Below are positions 1 to 7,885 of a stretch of DNA of 64,000 nt, in pieces. The DNA lies in assembly GCA_964393895.1 (NCBI GenBank), contig CAYMWP010000001.1, forward strand, positions 1-64,000, written 5' to 3'. Below the pieces are notes generated by a model, which worked only from the letters and a program-made list of their open reading frames with translations, was not told where the DNA came from and did no database searches. A program made the position numbers and the translations under genes. Positions within the stretch are counted from its first letter, which is position 1, and each line of letters opens with the position of its first letter. Source of the stretch: B4-G1 sp964393895 (lineage in GTDB: Bacteria; Chloroflexota; Anaerolineae; B4-G1).

Positions 1-722
1 TGCATGTTCTTTCCTCGTTGCAGAACGGGCTTGAACCCTTGCGACTCGTTCAAGTGCTTCATGGCCGGGTCGGACTTCGGACCAGTCCCTGTGAGCACGC
101 TGCTGTACTGGCTCTGCACGTGCCCTCGAAGAGCCTTGGCCACGCCCTTACCACGATGCTCCGGGTCTACCGCCGTAGCCTCTATCCACACCTCCGGCCC
201 GAGGACCTTCAGCGCCTTCAGCCCTTCCTTGTCCTTGGCCCATGCCTTGAGAGGGTCTTTGTCCACCCTGGTGACCCCCACGAGTTTTCCGTCGTCGTAG
301 ACGCCGTACGAGGTGAACCTCTTGGCGGAAGGGGGCCTCGGGTTCTGGTACTTGCTGCCCGGAGAGAAGACACGTCGTTCGAGACTGGCGGCTTCTTGAC
401 GCTGCCCGGGCGTGGTGAGCTCGACGACTTCAGCCGTCTTGTCGAAGAGCATGTTGTCGAGCTTGTCCATGGTCTTGAAGCCCTCGCTCTCGTAGAACTT
501 CCTGAGCTCGTCCACGCCCATGGGGATGTCCCCGAAGCCGCGGGGCCGCATCCACAACTTCTTGTCGGCGAAGTCCTTCTTGATCTTGCGCAAGAGCCGA
601 CGCGCATCTCCCTTGCCCCGATGTTCAGGGTCGACCCACAGCTTCTCGATGCGGACGCCGTCTTCACCTTCCGGAACCAGCGTTGCGGAGGCGTAGCCGA
701 GGGAGATGCTCTGCTCAGCCAT
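1..722 (-). CDS. Tandem GNAT-family acetyltransferase (C-terminus beyond window)
   Basis: The open frame starts at an ATG at 722 and runs off the window edge after about 240 codons, so the C-terminus is missing. It holds two copies of the motif VDPEHRGKG, each followed by a helix (RGKGDARRLL and RGKGVAKALR). This is the R-x-x-G-x-G/A acetyl-CoA pyrophosphate loop of GNAT enzymes, so two GNAT domains lie in tandem. GNAT enzymes move an acetyl group from acetyl-CoA to an amine; the substrate cannot be told. The start overlaps the stop of the upstream zinc-ribbon gene by 8 nt. Confidence 0.75.
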   Translation of the reverse strand, partial: MAEQSISLGYASATLVPEGEDGVRIEKLWVDPEHRGKGDARRLLRKIKKDFADKKLWMRPRGFGDIPMGVDELRKFYESEGFKTMDKLDNMLFDKTAEVVELTTPGQRQEAASLERRVFSPGSKYQNPRPPSAKRFTSYGVYDDGKLVGVTRVDKDPLKAWAKDKEGLKALKVLGPEVWIEATAVDPEHRGKGVAKALRGHVQSQYSSVLTGTGPKSDPAMKHLNESQGFKPVLQRGKNM

Positions 723-909
723 TCTTCTTCTCCAACCAGGCGCCGAGCTCGAGCAGCTGCTCAGTCGAAGTCCACTGCGCCCCGCACTTCTTGCACGTGG
801 GGATGACGTAGTTGGCCGGGATGCGGTACTCAGTGCCCCGGTACCGCATGGTGCGACCGGGCTTTCTGGTGGGCACGACCTTGCCCCCGCACTTTGGGCA
901 GACGTTCAT
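715..909 (-). CDS. Small zinc-ribbon protein, 64 aa
   Basis: The start was chosen at ATG 909 because the zinc ribbon begins immediately (MNVCPKCGG) and the frame upstream looks non-coding. Two knuckles, CPKCGG and CKKCG, are about 35 residues apart and should bind one Zn. The proline-rich linker has the look of YgiT-like zinc fingers. It overlaps the GNAT start by 8 nt, so translation is probably coupled. The function is unknown. Confidence 0.6.
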   Translation of the reverse strand: MNVCPKCGGKVVPTRKPGRTMRYRGTEYRIPANYVIPTCKKCGAQWTSTEQLLELGAWLEKKNG

Positions 910-1225
910 CGGGGTTCCGGGCGGCCCTGGAAAGTACGCTGGGCCTGAACGACACTTTCCCACGAGTGCGGGGCGGGCGGCAACCGACAGAGCAGAGGGA
1001 CTTGAGCGGGCGGGGCGGGGGCGCACCCATGAGGGAACGCAGACGCCGGGTCTTCACCCACTCCTCATGCCTGCGCATGGCCTCGACGAACTCCAGAACG
1101 AGAGGGTCTATCTCGATGGTGTTGCCGAAAGCAGGACACTCGATGTCCCACGGCCCGTTCCAGTAGTCGGCGGTAGTCGTGGGGCGCTGGTAGACGATGA
1201 CGAATGGGTCACTCGTCGCCGTCAT
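830..1225 (-). CDS. Hypothetical protein, 131 aa, doubtful C-terminal half
   Basis: Starts at ATG 1225, overlapping the end of the 306-aa gene upstream. The first ~65 residues look like real coding sequence (YWNGPWDIECPAF, a helix LVLEFVEAMRRHEEW). The rest is Arg/Pro-rich and overlaps the zinc-ribbon gene by 80 nt. The true gene may therefore be shorter, with a frameshift near 1030. No family recognised. Confidence 0.35.
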   Translation of the reverse strand: MTATSDPFVIVYQRPTTTADYWNGPWDIECPAFGNTIEIDPLVLEFVEAMRRHEEWVKTRRLRSLMGAPPPRPLKSLCSVGCRPPRTRGKVSFRPSVLSRAARNPDERLPKVRGQGRAHQKARSHHAVPGH

Positions 1226-2129
1226 CGATGAACTCAGCGTCGATTGGGACGACAACTCGACTCTCCTCTTCCTGATTGACGAGCTCGGTGCTGTGGTTTC
1301 CCTGGCTGAGCTCGTGGACCATCACGATCTTGTCGTCATGCTGCTTGAGCTTGGCGCGCTCCACGTTCGCCAACCAGTCGGCGTCGACCGAGCGGGACAT
1401 CTCGTAGGCTTCCTTGATGTGCCTCATGCCCTGGGCGCCGATGTTGAGATCCTGCATGGTGACGCGTGGGTCCTGCGACTTGGCAGCGATGGCGTTGGCG
1501 ATCGTGGTCGCCCCGTCTCGGATGGCCTCGTCGAAGTCGGTGTTGGCCACCTTCTTGCCGTAGTAGGTGCGCAGCATGATGCGGGTGGCCTTGTCGTTCG
1601 ACCCCGACACAGCCCGCCAGCGGATGTCGTCCTCCACGTCGCCCTCCCCCCACTGAGAATGGTAGCGCCGGAAGATGCCCGGCCACTCCGAGGGCTGTAT
1701 CTTGTGGAGGTTGAAGCAGTACCAGACGTAGCGCTCAATGGCGATTGGGTCGAACGCCTCCCCGAAGGTGTTCTTGAGGAACTCGGCGGCGCCGGCGTAC
1801 GGGGCGCCAGTGAGAAGCCATGCTTCGGCGGCTTCCTTGACCACCGACTTGTGCAGCAGGGCCAAGGCTTGACGGTCGTACTTGTCGGGGTGGAAGAGGC
1901 CGTAGATGCCCTCTTGCTTCAGGAACCGGACGGAGGCCTCATGCCGAGTGGTCTCGGGCATGAAGTTGCGGGGTGGGCGGAGCTCTTCTCGTAGGAACTC
2001 TATCGTGTCTGTCGACGGCGGGAACATGCCAAGTCGGAAGATCCGCGTCTGGGTGCGGCGCGCATCGGCCCTCAAGTCCTGGCAAAGTAGGAACTTTGCG
2101 TAGTTTGCCGATACACTCCACCGCTCCAT
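1209..2129 (-). CDS. Conserved-looking phage protein, 306 aa
   Basis: A soluble, mostly helical protein of 306 aa with an acidic tail (DAEFIDDGDE). I do not recognise a family. It lies directly downstream of a large virion-type gene and may belong to the packaging or virion set, but this is position only. No convincing Shine-Dalgarno sequence precedes the ATG; a TATGAT hexamer lies 9 nt upstream. Confidence 0.7.
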   Translation of the reverse strand: MERWSVSANYAKFLLCQDLRADARRTQTRIFRLGMFPPSTDTIEFLREELRPPRNFMPETTRHEASVRFLKQEGIYGLFHPDKYDRQALALLHKSVVKEAAEAWLLTGAPYAGAAEFLKNTFGEAFDPIAIERYVWYCFNLHKIQPSEWPGIFRRYHSQWGEGDVEDDIRWRAVSGSNDKATRIMLRTYYGKKVANTDFDEAIRDGATTIANAIAAKSQDPRVTMQDLNIGAQGMRHIKEAYEMSRSVDADWLANVERAKLKQHDDKIVMVHELSQGNHSTELVNQEEESRVVVPIDAEFIDDGDE

Positions 2130-2138
2130 GGTGCCCTG

Positions 2139-2171
2139 ATCATACTTCCGTCAGGGGCCGAGGGAAGTCAA
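2139..2171 (-). promoter_or_regulatory. Possible promoter for the 306-aa gene
   Basis: TATGAT (2139-2144) lies 9 nt before the ATG at 2129. TTGACT lies at 2166-2171, but the 21-nt spacing is too long for a classic pair. It would give a leaderless or near-leaderless transcript. Confidence 0.35.
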
Positions 2172-2200
2172 AAGATTGTTGGGGGCTCCCCACGGAGCGC

Positions 2201-4837
2201 TCAGTTCTCTGTAAACGCCAGGACCTTGAGACCTTCGATGACCTTCTCGACGGCCCGAATGGCGCGCTCGAGGGCCTGGTCGGGGACGTCCTGCAGGCCC
2301 ACGCGGCTCGCGTACAGCAGCTCGCTCATCCGCAGCTGCGCGTCCTCGAGCACGGGCAGCGACTTCAGGAACTCGTTGATGTTCTCCTCGTTGAGGAAGC
2401 CGAGGGACAGGACGACGTCGACGCTGGTGGTATCCGGGATCATCGCCGCCTCTTTGACGAGGAAGCCGACCTTGGGCACCGGCCTCGATGCGATCTTGTC
2501 CCGGGCCCTGAGAAGACCGTCGTGCATCCGCTCGCCGGCGGTCTTGATGACGCGGCACGTGGGTACGGTCACGGGCTTGCCCGCGAACACGGCCTCGCTG
2601 AGCTTGTGCATGGCGAACGGGGGCTGCACGCCCAAGCCCGCCAGCAGGAAGGAGGCGTCGTCGAAGCTGAGCATCTGCTTCTGCGCATACGCCAGCTTGC
2701 TCACGGGCGGCCCGTCGATGCTGAAGGTGTTGGGGCCGGAAGAGCGGATGTCGACGCTGATGGCGCGGGCCATCGCTTCCTTCTGACCGGGCTCACCGGG
2801 CTGCTCGACGAGCTGGACCTCTTGGGCCTGGTCGAGGTCGAGCCACCTGACGTCCTGGGGTACGAGCAGCGTGTCGCCCGCAAGAGCGAAGCCCTCAATG
2901 CCTGCCTGCGGCATCACGGTGACGGGAGCTCCGTCGAAGGCCTCGACCATGTAGCCGCCCTCGACTTGCCCCTTGATGGTCATCGGCACCGTCGCCTCGG
3001 CCTTGCCGTTGGGCAGCACCCGGAAGAACGCACCGTGCCCGTGAGGGTCGCCCTCGGGGATGGCCATGCCTTCGCCGGCACGCACACCAGCGATGTCGGC
3101 CTGCATGGCGTACTCGGAGCCGTTGGTGAACAGGAACAGCGGGACGCTATCGCCGCTCGAGTCGATGAGGTTGGGGAACACGTAGCCGACGAGCTCCCGG
3201 CCCTCTGCGGTCTGCACACGGTACAGCCCGAAGTCCACGATGGGGGCGAGCTTGTCCTGCTCGGGGCTCGGCATGTCGACCTGGGCGCCGTCGGCCATGG
3301 TCACCGACTCATTGGTATCCACGTCCATGGCCAACTTGGTCCCCACGAGATCCACCAGTTGCCCGCGGTCCACCCTGGAAGTGCGGGGAGCCCAGAACCG
3401 ATGGGATGCCACCTTGACTTCGTACGTACCGTCCCCAAGCCGTCGGATCTGGGCGACATCACTTGGGATGGCTCGCACGAAAGCCTCAGCACGCTTCTCG
3501 GCGGGCACGGGTCGGTAGCTTCCAAGCGGAGCCAGAGCCTTGGAAGCGTCCTCGTTCTGCAAGAAGGCAAGTTTCACCTCAGGCTCGTCGATGAGCGTAG
3601 CGAGCCTCTGGAAGTCGGTCTCGTTGATGGTACGAAGGATGGACGGCAGGATGGAGGACTTCTTGGTTCGGTACTTGCCAGACGCTGCCTCGCGGCCCGG
3701 CCGGCCCTTGCTGCCCTCGTGGTAGCCAATGCCCATACCGGCACCAGTGCCAAGACCAATACCCGCACCCCAGATGGCTCGCTCGATGTTGGGACGCGCT
3801 TTTTCGAAAGCTCGGGCACTCTCCGGTGTGCCCTTCGTCTTCTCCATGGCCCACAAGATCGCCTTGTCGGCCTTGCTGGCCTTCTTCTCGATCTTGTTGG
3901 TCGGGCTCTTGAGGCCCATGTACTCGGGGCTCGGACCCGTGAGCCGGCGGTCTTCTCCAGGCAGCCTGGGGTCCTGCGCGCTGGCGCTCTTGAGTCCCGA
4001 CAGCGTGGCCATCTCGTCGAGCGTGGCTGCGGGGTCCTTGCGAGTCTTCTTGATCCGCTCCTTGAGGGTGCGCGCGAGTTCCTCGACGTCGCTGGCTTCC
4101 TTGGACTGGTACTCTTCAGCGAGCCAGCCCATGAAGGTGTCGGCCTCGCCCATCTTGGCGATGTACCGGTCGTGCGCGGCGATGTCGGCTGCCGTACCCT
4201 TCTGCTTGACGAGAGCCGCGCGCCCCTTGCGCGCCTGACCGACGTCGCCCCGGTAGATGCCGTGAAGGAGCATGTGGCGAGCAGTGTCCCCGACGCTCTT
4301 GTCGGCCTCGCCCATCTTGCCCATGCCGATGTTCACGACACCACCGCCTCCGCCGAAGCCGTAGTTCTGGCGATACGGCGGGTACAGCTGCCCGATCAAG
4401 GAGGCGTCGCCAGGGGTCTTGCTCGTGACGTCGAACGACTGAGGGCGGAACAGCGCTTGCCGCATCCGAGTCTCGGTCAAGGGCATCAGCTTGGAGCTGT
4501 CGGTGAGCAGGAGGTCGAGGGGCATCAGCTTCCGATCCTTGATGAGGAACGGGATGCGCACGTGGCGGATACCCGCTGCCTCCTCTTGCGCCGGCGTCGG
4601 GTTCTGCGCACCCGTCTTGCTGGTGACCTCGATGTGGCCGAAGCCGTAGCCCTTCTCGCCGTCGATGATGGCCGGAACGACCTTCGGCGTGAAGTCGGCG
4701 ATGTAGCTCACCTGCTTGTACAGCTCTTGCAGGATCTCGTTGGGCCAAACGTTCGGGTCTTCAGGAAGCATCGTCTCCGAGCCGAGCTTTTCGAACTCGA
4801 AGCGTACCTTCTTGTGGTCGAGAAACAGTCCGGGCAT
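2201..4837 (-). CDS. Large virion-type protein, 878 aa
   Basis: Start at ATG 4837 with AAGGAGCG upstream. The N-terminal half is charged. Near residues 340-370 there is a glycine-zipper stretch (GAGIGLGTGAGMGIGYHEG), the kind of membrane-active segment found in ejected phage proteins. The C-terminal half looks beta-rich. No enzymatic motif is visible. Similar Gly-rich segments occur in the proteins at 37074, 58228 and 59140, so this may be an internal or ejection protein. That role is inferred. Confidence 0.65.
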   Translation of the reverse strand: MPGLFLDHKKVRFEFEKLGSETMLPEDPNVWPNEILQELYKQVSYIADFTPKVVPAIIDGEKGYGFGHIEVTSKTGAQNPTPAQEEAAGIRHVRIPFLIKDRKLMPLDLLLTDSSKLMPLTETRMRQALFRPQSFDVTSKTPGDASLIGQLYPPYRQNYGFGGGGGVVNIGMGKMGEADKSVGDTARHMLLHGIYRGDVGQARKGRAALVKQKGTAADIAAHDRYIAKMGEADTFMGWLAEEYQSKEASDVEELARTLKERIKKTRKDPAATLDEMATLSGLKSASAQDPRLPGEDRRLTGPSPEYMGLKSPTNKIEKKASKADKAILWAMEKTKGTPESARAFEKARPNIERAIWGAGIGLGTGAGMGIGYHEGSKGRPGREAASGKYRTKKSSILPSILRTINETDFQRLATLIDEPEVKLAFLQNEDASKALAPLGSYRPVPAEKRAEAFVRAIPSDVAQIRRLGDGTYEVKVASHRFWAPRTSRVDRGQLVDLVGTKLAMDVDTNESVTMADGAQVDMPSPEQDKLAPIVDFGLYRVQTAEGRELVGYVFPNLIDSSGDSVPLFLFTNGSEYAMQADIAGVRAGEGMAIPEGDPHGHGAFFRVLPNGKAEATVPMTIKGQVEGGYMVEAFDGAPVTVMPQAGIEGFALAGDTLLVPQDVRWLDLDQAQEVQLVEQPGEPGQKEAMARAISVDIRSSGPNTFSIDGPPVSKLAYAQKQMLSFDDASFLLAGLGVQPPFAMHKLSEAVFAGKPVTVPTCRVIKTAGERMHDGLLRARDKIASRPVPKVGFLVKEAAMIPDTTSVDVVLSLGFLNEENINEFLKSLPVLEDAQLRMSELLYASRVGLQDVPDQALERAIRAVEKVIEGLKVLAFTEN

Positions 4838-4925
4838 GTCTTCGCTCCTTCTCGCCCGTTATACCACGAGGTCAACAGTTGGGGCATCTGGGTGCCGGGA
4901 CGAGTCAACCGAAAAGAGACGAAAC

Positions 4926-4949
4926 GGTAACACCCGGGCAGGTGTTACC
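4926..4949. promoter_or_regulatory. Perfect 9-bp inverted repeat, operator-like
   Basis: GGTAACACC and its exact complement GGTGTTACC flank a 6-nt loop in the gap upstream of the 878-aa gene. There is no T-tract, so an operator is more likely than a terminator. Confidence 0.5.
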
Positions 4950-4984
4950 ATCATGGCCGCGAACTATTACGCCAACACGGGGCT

Positions 4985-5015
4985 AAAGAAAGCGCGCCCC
5001 CGGGAAGGGGACGCG
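4985..5015 (-). terminator. Rho-independent terminator
   Basis: On the minus strand CGCGTCCCC pairs with GGGGGCGCG (one G-T pair) around a 5-nt loop, followed by CTTTCTTTAG. It lies just after the small ORF ending at 5030. Confidence 0.55.
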
Positions 5016-5029
5016 GCTGACCAGAACGG

Positions 5030-5110
5030 TCAGTCTCGGCACATGCAGTAGTACCCCACGTGCTCTGACGAGGGGGCGGCCGTCCAATGCTCCACGACGA
5101 AAGTCGTCAT
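5030..5110 (-). CDS. Possible 26-aa peptide
   Basis: A short frame whose ATG overlaps the stop of the upstream gene (ATGA). It contains Cys near its end (YYCMCRD). Coupling and position just before a terminator favour translation, but the length makes this uncertain. Confidence 0.35.
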   Translation of the reverse strand: MTTFVVEHWTAAPSSEHVGYYCMCRD

Positions 5111-5700
5111 GACGCCACCCCGAAAAGCCAGTCCCGGAAGGATCGGCCGAGGGGGGTGATCGGCCACTGCCCGCTCTGCAGATCCGGCACGAACGGCGCG
5201 GGCTCGGGCCAGGTGTCGGGACCTGAGGAGCGGGCGCGCCACCCCTCGATGACCCGCCCGAAGCGGTCGAGGAACCAGCAGTAGGAGCTCTCGCTCCCAC
5301 CGATTCGCGCGACGGCCCCGGGTGGGGACTGCACGGAGCAGCACCCCTTGGCGAAGTAGACCCGCTGGGAAACGGGCATCATCGAGAAGAGCTGGCGCCG
5401 GAGAGCCTTTCGCTCCTCCGGCCTCGCCTCCTCCCTCTTTGCCCAGCGGCGTCGCGCCTGCCGACACTCGATGTCGTGCACCTGGGGCACCGACGGGAGC
5501 GAGTCGAGGTCGATGAACGACCGAAGCTGCACATCCCCCGAGATTATCCATCGGTAGCTCCATGCCCGTCGGGCAGCCTCCACCGGTCCTTCCCCGGGAA
5601 GGAAGGGGGCGAAGGTCGCCAACCGCTTCATGCGGTCAAGCCGGTCTTTGACGACCGGGCGAAGGTGGTGGTTCATGGTGTTCTTCATGGTGTTCTTCAT
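5107..5700 (-). CDS. Hypothetical protein, 197 aa, leaderless start
   Basis: Start at ATG 5700, exactly 7 nt after a TACAAG -10 box. There is no Shine-Dalgarno sequence, so a leaderless mRNA is likely. The N-terminus carries a tandem DNA repeat giving MKNTMKNTM. The body is basic, then has WFLDRFGRVIEGW. No family recognised. Confidence 0.65.
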   Translation of the reverse strand: MKNTMKNTMNHHLRPVVKDRLDRMKRLATFAPFLPGEGPVEAARRAWSYRWIISGDVQLRSFIDLDSLPSVPQVHDIECRQARRRWAKREEARPEERKALRRQLFSMMPVSQRVYFAKGCCSVQSPPGAVARIGGSESSYCWFLDRFGRVIEGWRARSSGPDTWPEPAPFVPDLQSGQWPITPLGRSFRDWLFGVAS

Positions 5701-5707
5701 CACTACT

Positions 5708-5736
5708 CTTGTACCCGATCAGTAGAAAGAATTGAG
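5708..5736 (-). promoter_or_regulatory. Phage promoter, CTCAAT-N17-TACAAG
   Basis: The -35 CTCAAT (5731-5736) and -10 TACAAG (5708-5713) are 17 nt apart, with AGTAGTG then the ATG. The same -35, spacing and near-identical -10 occur at 7783-7811, and the -10 plus AGTAGTG recur at 34619 and 57979. Confidence 0.65.
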
Positions 5737-5780
5737 CAACTAGAAGACGCTCTGGTCTACCTACTTCTGACTGAGTAGGT

Positions 5781-5817
5781 AAAAAAGAGGGGAGCCAATC
5801 CTCGACGACCAGCTCCC
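5781..5817 (-). terminator. Terminator after the 67-aa gene
   Basis: GGGAGC/GCTCCC stem with a long loop, followed by CCTCTTTTTT on the minus strand. Confidence 0.55.
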
Positions 5818-5836
5818 TGACCACATCTGTCTTCTC

Positions 5837-6040
5837 CTATCCACTGAAGATGGGCAGCCACCACGCCGTGATCTCGATGCGCTTCTCCCCGGTCCCCTCC
5901 CACTCGTACGAGTCCTCCTTCATGCTGACCAGGTGCCAGTGGTCAAGGACGTACGGCCCCTGTGGGGGCCTCGGCTCCTCAAGTGCAATCGCCAGCTGCC
6001 CGTGGTCTGTGAGCTTCGTTACTGTTCTGTAGACCAGCAT
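5837..6040 (-). CDS. Hypothetical protein, 67 aa
   Basis: A small protein with alternating hydrophobic and aromatic residues (VLDHWHLVSM, ITAWWLPIF). It is probably a beta-rich fold. It is the last gene of the run beginning at 7197. Unknown function. Confidence 0.6.
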   Translation of the reverse strand: MLVYRTVTKLTDHGQLAIALEEPRPPQGPYVLDHWHLVSMKEDSYEWEGTGEKRIEITAWWLPIFSG

Positions 6041-6053
6041 CTTCTACCTCCTC

Positions 6054-6806
6054 TCATGCGAGTACGGCCACGCCGCCCACGTACTTGATGGGGCCATGGG
6101 CGCAGCAGGCGTTGACCCTGAACAGGCCGAGCTGCGCCCCGACCATGCGAACGTGATGTATCGTCCAGTTCTCGAAGCGCTCGCCCAGCGGCTTGGTCAT
6201 CTTCAGCACTTTGGCCGTTGGCTTGATGGGGTCGTCGATGAGCAACCAGTTGTCCTCGATGCGGTCCCTCGTCTCGGCGTCGTAGGCGCACACGCTGACG
6301 ACCCCGTTTCTGTGGATGGGGTCACAGTCGAGGCCGTCCCTGACGCCGTAGATGACCGGCACTTCTTCCAGCACCGTGGGCGTGCCCGCACTCGTATCGA
6401 TCCGGTATCTCTCGCAGGTCCTCAGGACGTGCTCGATCTGTTGGAAGATGAACGCCACTCGCCGCACGTCCGCCAACCACCGCATCTTCTTGTGCTTCTC
6501 CTCCCTCAGGCGGTTCTCCTCCTCGAGCTCGCCCGGCCCGTACTGCTCGACGCCGCCGCCGAGCTTCTTGATCAGGCCCGCGAGCTCGCAGTCGGCCATG
6601 TGCTTCTCGCTCATCCCGCACACCGGGCACCTGGGGCCGAGCGTGATGTCGGTGGGGTAGCCCTGGCAGTCTTCCGACTCCTCGCTTAGCTCGATCCACT
6701 CGAGCCGTTTGAGCATGGCCAGGGACTCCTTCTCCTGCTCCACACACTGGTCGATCTGTCTGCAGAGCACCTCTTCGGTACTCGGCTGCACATCCGATCT
6801 GCTCAT
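6054..6806 (-). CDS. Hypothetical protein with one zinc knuckle, 250 aa
   Basis: Start at ATG 6806, overlapping the upstream stop (ATGA). The N-terminal third is helical and acidic, then a CPVC knuckle with nearby Cys (ADCELAG). The C-terminal half has mixed alpha/beta character (VIYGVRDGLDCDPIHRNG). No known family. Confidence 0.65.
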   Translation of the reverse strand: MSRSDVQPSTEEVLCRQIDQCVEQEKESLAMLKRLEWIELSEESEDCQGYPTDITLGPRCPVCGMSEKHMADCELAGLIKKLGGGVEQYGPGELEEENRLREEKHKKMRWLADVRRVAFIFQQIEHVLRTCERYRIDTSAGTPTVLEEVPVIYGVRDGLDCDPIHRNGVVSVCAYDAETRDRIEDNWLLIDDPIKPTAKVLKMTKPLGERFENWTIHHVRMVGAQLGLFRVNACCAHGPIKYVGGVAVLA

Positions 6807-6991
6807 CTGTCTTCTCCCTCTCCGTGCTTGCTCTTGTCGCAAGGTTGGTCCCATCTGGCGCCGCACACCGGGCACGGGTCCGGGTGCAGCCCTGGGTTGT
6901 CCGGGCAGTGCTCGCACATGCGGTAGTCGTCGTCGCACTGCGGTGGGCACTTCTTCGCTGGAAGCCACGGCTTGCGGTACGGGTTGCTCAT
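6803..6991 (-). CDS. Cys-rich mini-protein, 62 aa
   Basis: Contains CPPQC, CEHC, CPVCG and a further Cys, enough for two zinc sites. It is coupled at both ends: TGATG with the gene upstream, ATGA with the gene downstream. Unknown function. Confidence 0.6.
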   Translation of the reverse strand: MSNPYRKPWLPAKKCPPQCDDDYRMCEHCPDNPGLHPDPCPVCGARWDQPCDKSKHGEGEDR

Positions 6992-7197
6992 CAGGACTCT
7001 TTCTTCTCTTTCCTCCTGGGCAGAGAAGCAACGGTCGCACGCATCGCAAGCGGCAGCAGCTCGTCGAGCGTCGGGGGCTCGCCCGTAGGCTTGAGCTCGA
7101 ACACGGGCTCGGGCTCGTCCTCATCCTCATCCCTCTGCTCTTCTTCCAACCTGGCTCGGAGCCTCTGGGCCAGGTCCTTCATCTTGTCACTGTTCAT
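6991..7197 (-). CDS. Acidic small protein, 68 aa
   Basis: Starts MNSDKMKDLAQRL, has a Glu/Asp run (EEEQRDEDEDEPEPV) and a basic C-terminus. ACTGGAGGAACC precedes the ATG. First gene of its run, right after a terminator. Unknown function. Confidence 0.6.
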   Translation of the reverse strand: MNSDKMKDLAQRLRARLEEEQRDEDEDEPEPVFELKPTGEPPTLDELLPLAMRATVASLPRRKEKKES

Positions 7198-7211
7198 GGT
7201 TCCTCCAGTAG

Positions 7212-7233
7212 TAAAAAGAGGGGAGGTCCCCCC
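7212..7233 (-). terminator. Terminator between 7311 and 7197 genes
   Basis: GGGG/CCCC hairpin on the minus strand followed by TCTTTTTACT. Confidence 0.5.
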
Positions 7234-7310
7234 GTATGATCTGTCGACCCGCCCCAGGTGTTCGGTTTACTCCGCTGTGGAGCCCGTCACTGGGTTGGGA
7301 TCTCAGTCCG

Positions 7311-7745
7311 TCACGTGCCGACGCCGTCATACTGATGTGCGCCGTTGCCCTTGGGCGCGTCGGCCTCGACCACGATAGCCTTGGCCTCCTCGTAACGCCT
7401 CACGATGGCCCGCGCCTCCTCGACTCGGCGCCGCTGCCGAATCTTCTCCTTCTCGATCTCGAGCACCCCGGCGAGTGCCTCGTAGTCGTGGAGACGGTCC
7501 TCGAGCTCGGCGATGCGCTCGTTGGCATTGGCGATGCGCTTGTCGAAGTAGGCCAACTCCTCAGCGTGCTTGGTGGTCTTCTCTGCCGTCTCCTTGTTGG
7601 AGAAGTGGCTGAGCACCAAGTACGAGACGAGACCAATGGTCCCGTAGGACTTGACCAGAGTCCAGGGCGCACGTCGCACCTCCTCTTCATGGCGAAGGGT
7701 TTCAAAGGCGGGGCGAACTGCTGCAGTCAGGATACGTGTGATCAT
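7311..7745 (-). CDS. Membrane-anchored coiled-coil protein, 144 aa
   Basis: ATG 7745 was preferred over an upstream TTG because ACAGGAGACAG precedes it. Residues ~33-48 are hydrophobic (GTIGLVSYLVL), followed by a long charged coiled coil (ERIAELEDRLHDYEAL, IEKEKIRQRRRVEEAR). This one-TM plus coil layout suggests a membrane or envelope role; no family recognised. Confidence 0.6.
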   Translation of the reverse strand: MITRILTAAVRPAFETLRHEEEVRRAPWTLVKSYGTIGLVSYLVLSHFSNKETAEKTTKHAEELAYFDKRIANANERIAELEDRLHDYEALAGVLEIEKEKIRQRRRVEEARAIVRRYEEAKAIVVEADAPKGNGAHQYDGVGT

Positions 7746-7782
7746 TGAACTGTCTCCTGTTGGTTCTATGCTTCTCAATACT

Positions 7783-7811
7783 ATTGTGCCCCGCTTTCAC
7801 TGGTAATTGAG
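7783..7811 (-). promoter_or_regulatory. Phage promoter, CTCAAT-N17-CACAAT
   Basis: -35 CTCAAT (7806-7811), 17-nt spacer, -10 CACAAT (7783-7788), followed by AGTATTG. The hexamers and spacing match the promoter at 5708-5736. It gives a leader of about 30 nt to ATG 7745. Confidence 0.65.
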
Positions 7812-7814
7812 TAG

Positions 7815-7838
7815 ATAGAAAAGGGCGCCTGCACGCCC
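7815..7838 (-). terminator. Terminator after the Gp37/Gp68-like gene
   Basis: GGGCG/CGCCC stem, 6-nt loop, then TTTTCTATC on the minus strand. It sits directly upstream of the next promoter. Confidence 0.55.
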
Positions 7839-7885
7839 CCTCCCGGTTACCTCCTCTTCAACCGTTTGATGACGTGGTGCCTTGC

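Noticed and set aside
1973..4930. A 985-aa plus-strand open frame
   Set aside because: Antisense to the 878-aa virion gene, which has a proper RBS and protein-like composition.
4953..5051. Plus-strand 32-aa ORF after the inverted repeat
   Set aside because: No RBS, overlaps the minus-strand terminator, ends without protein-like features.
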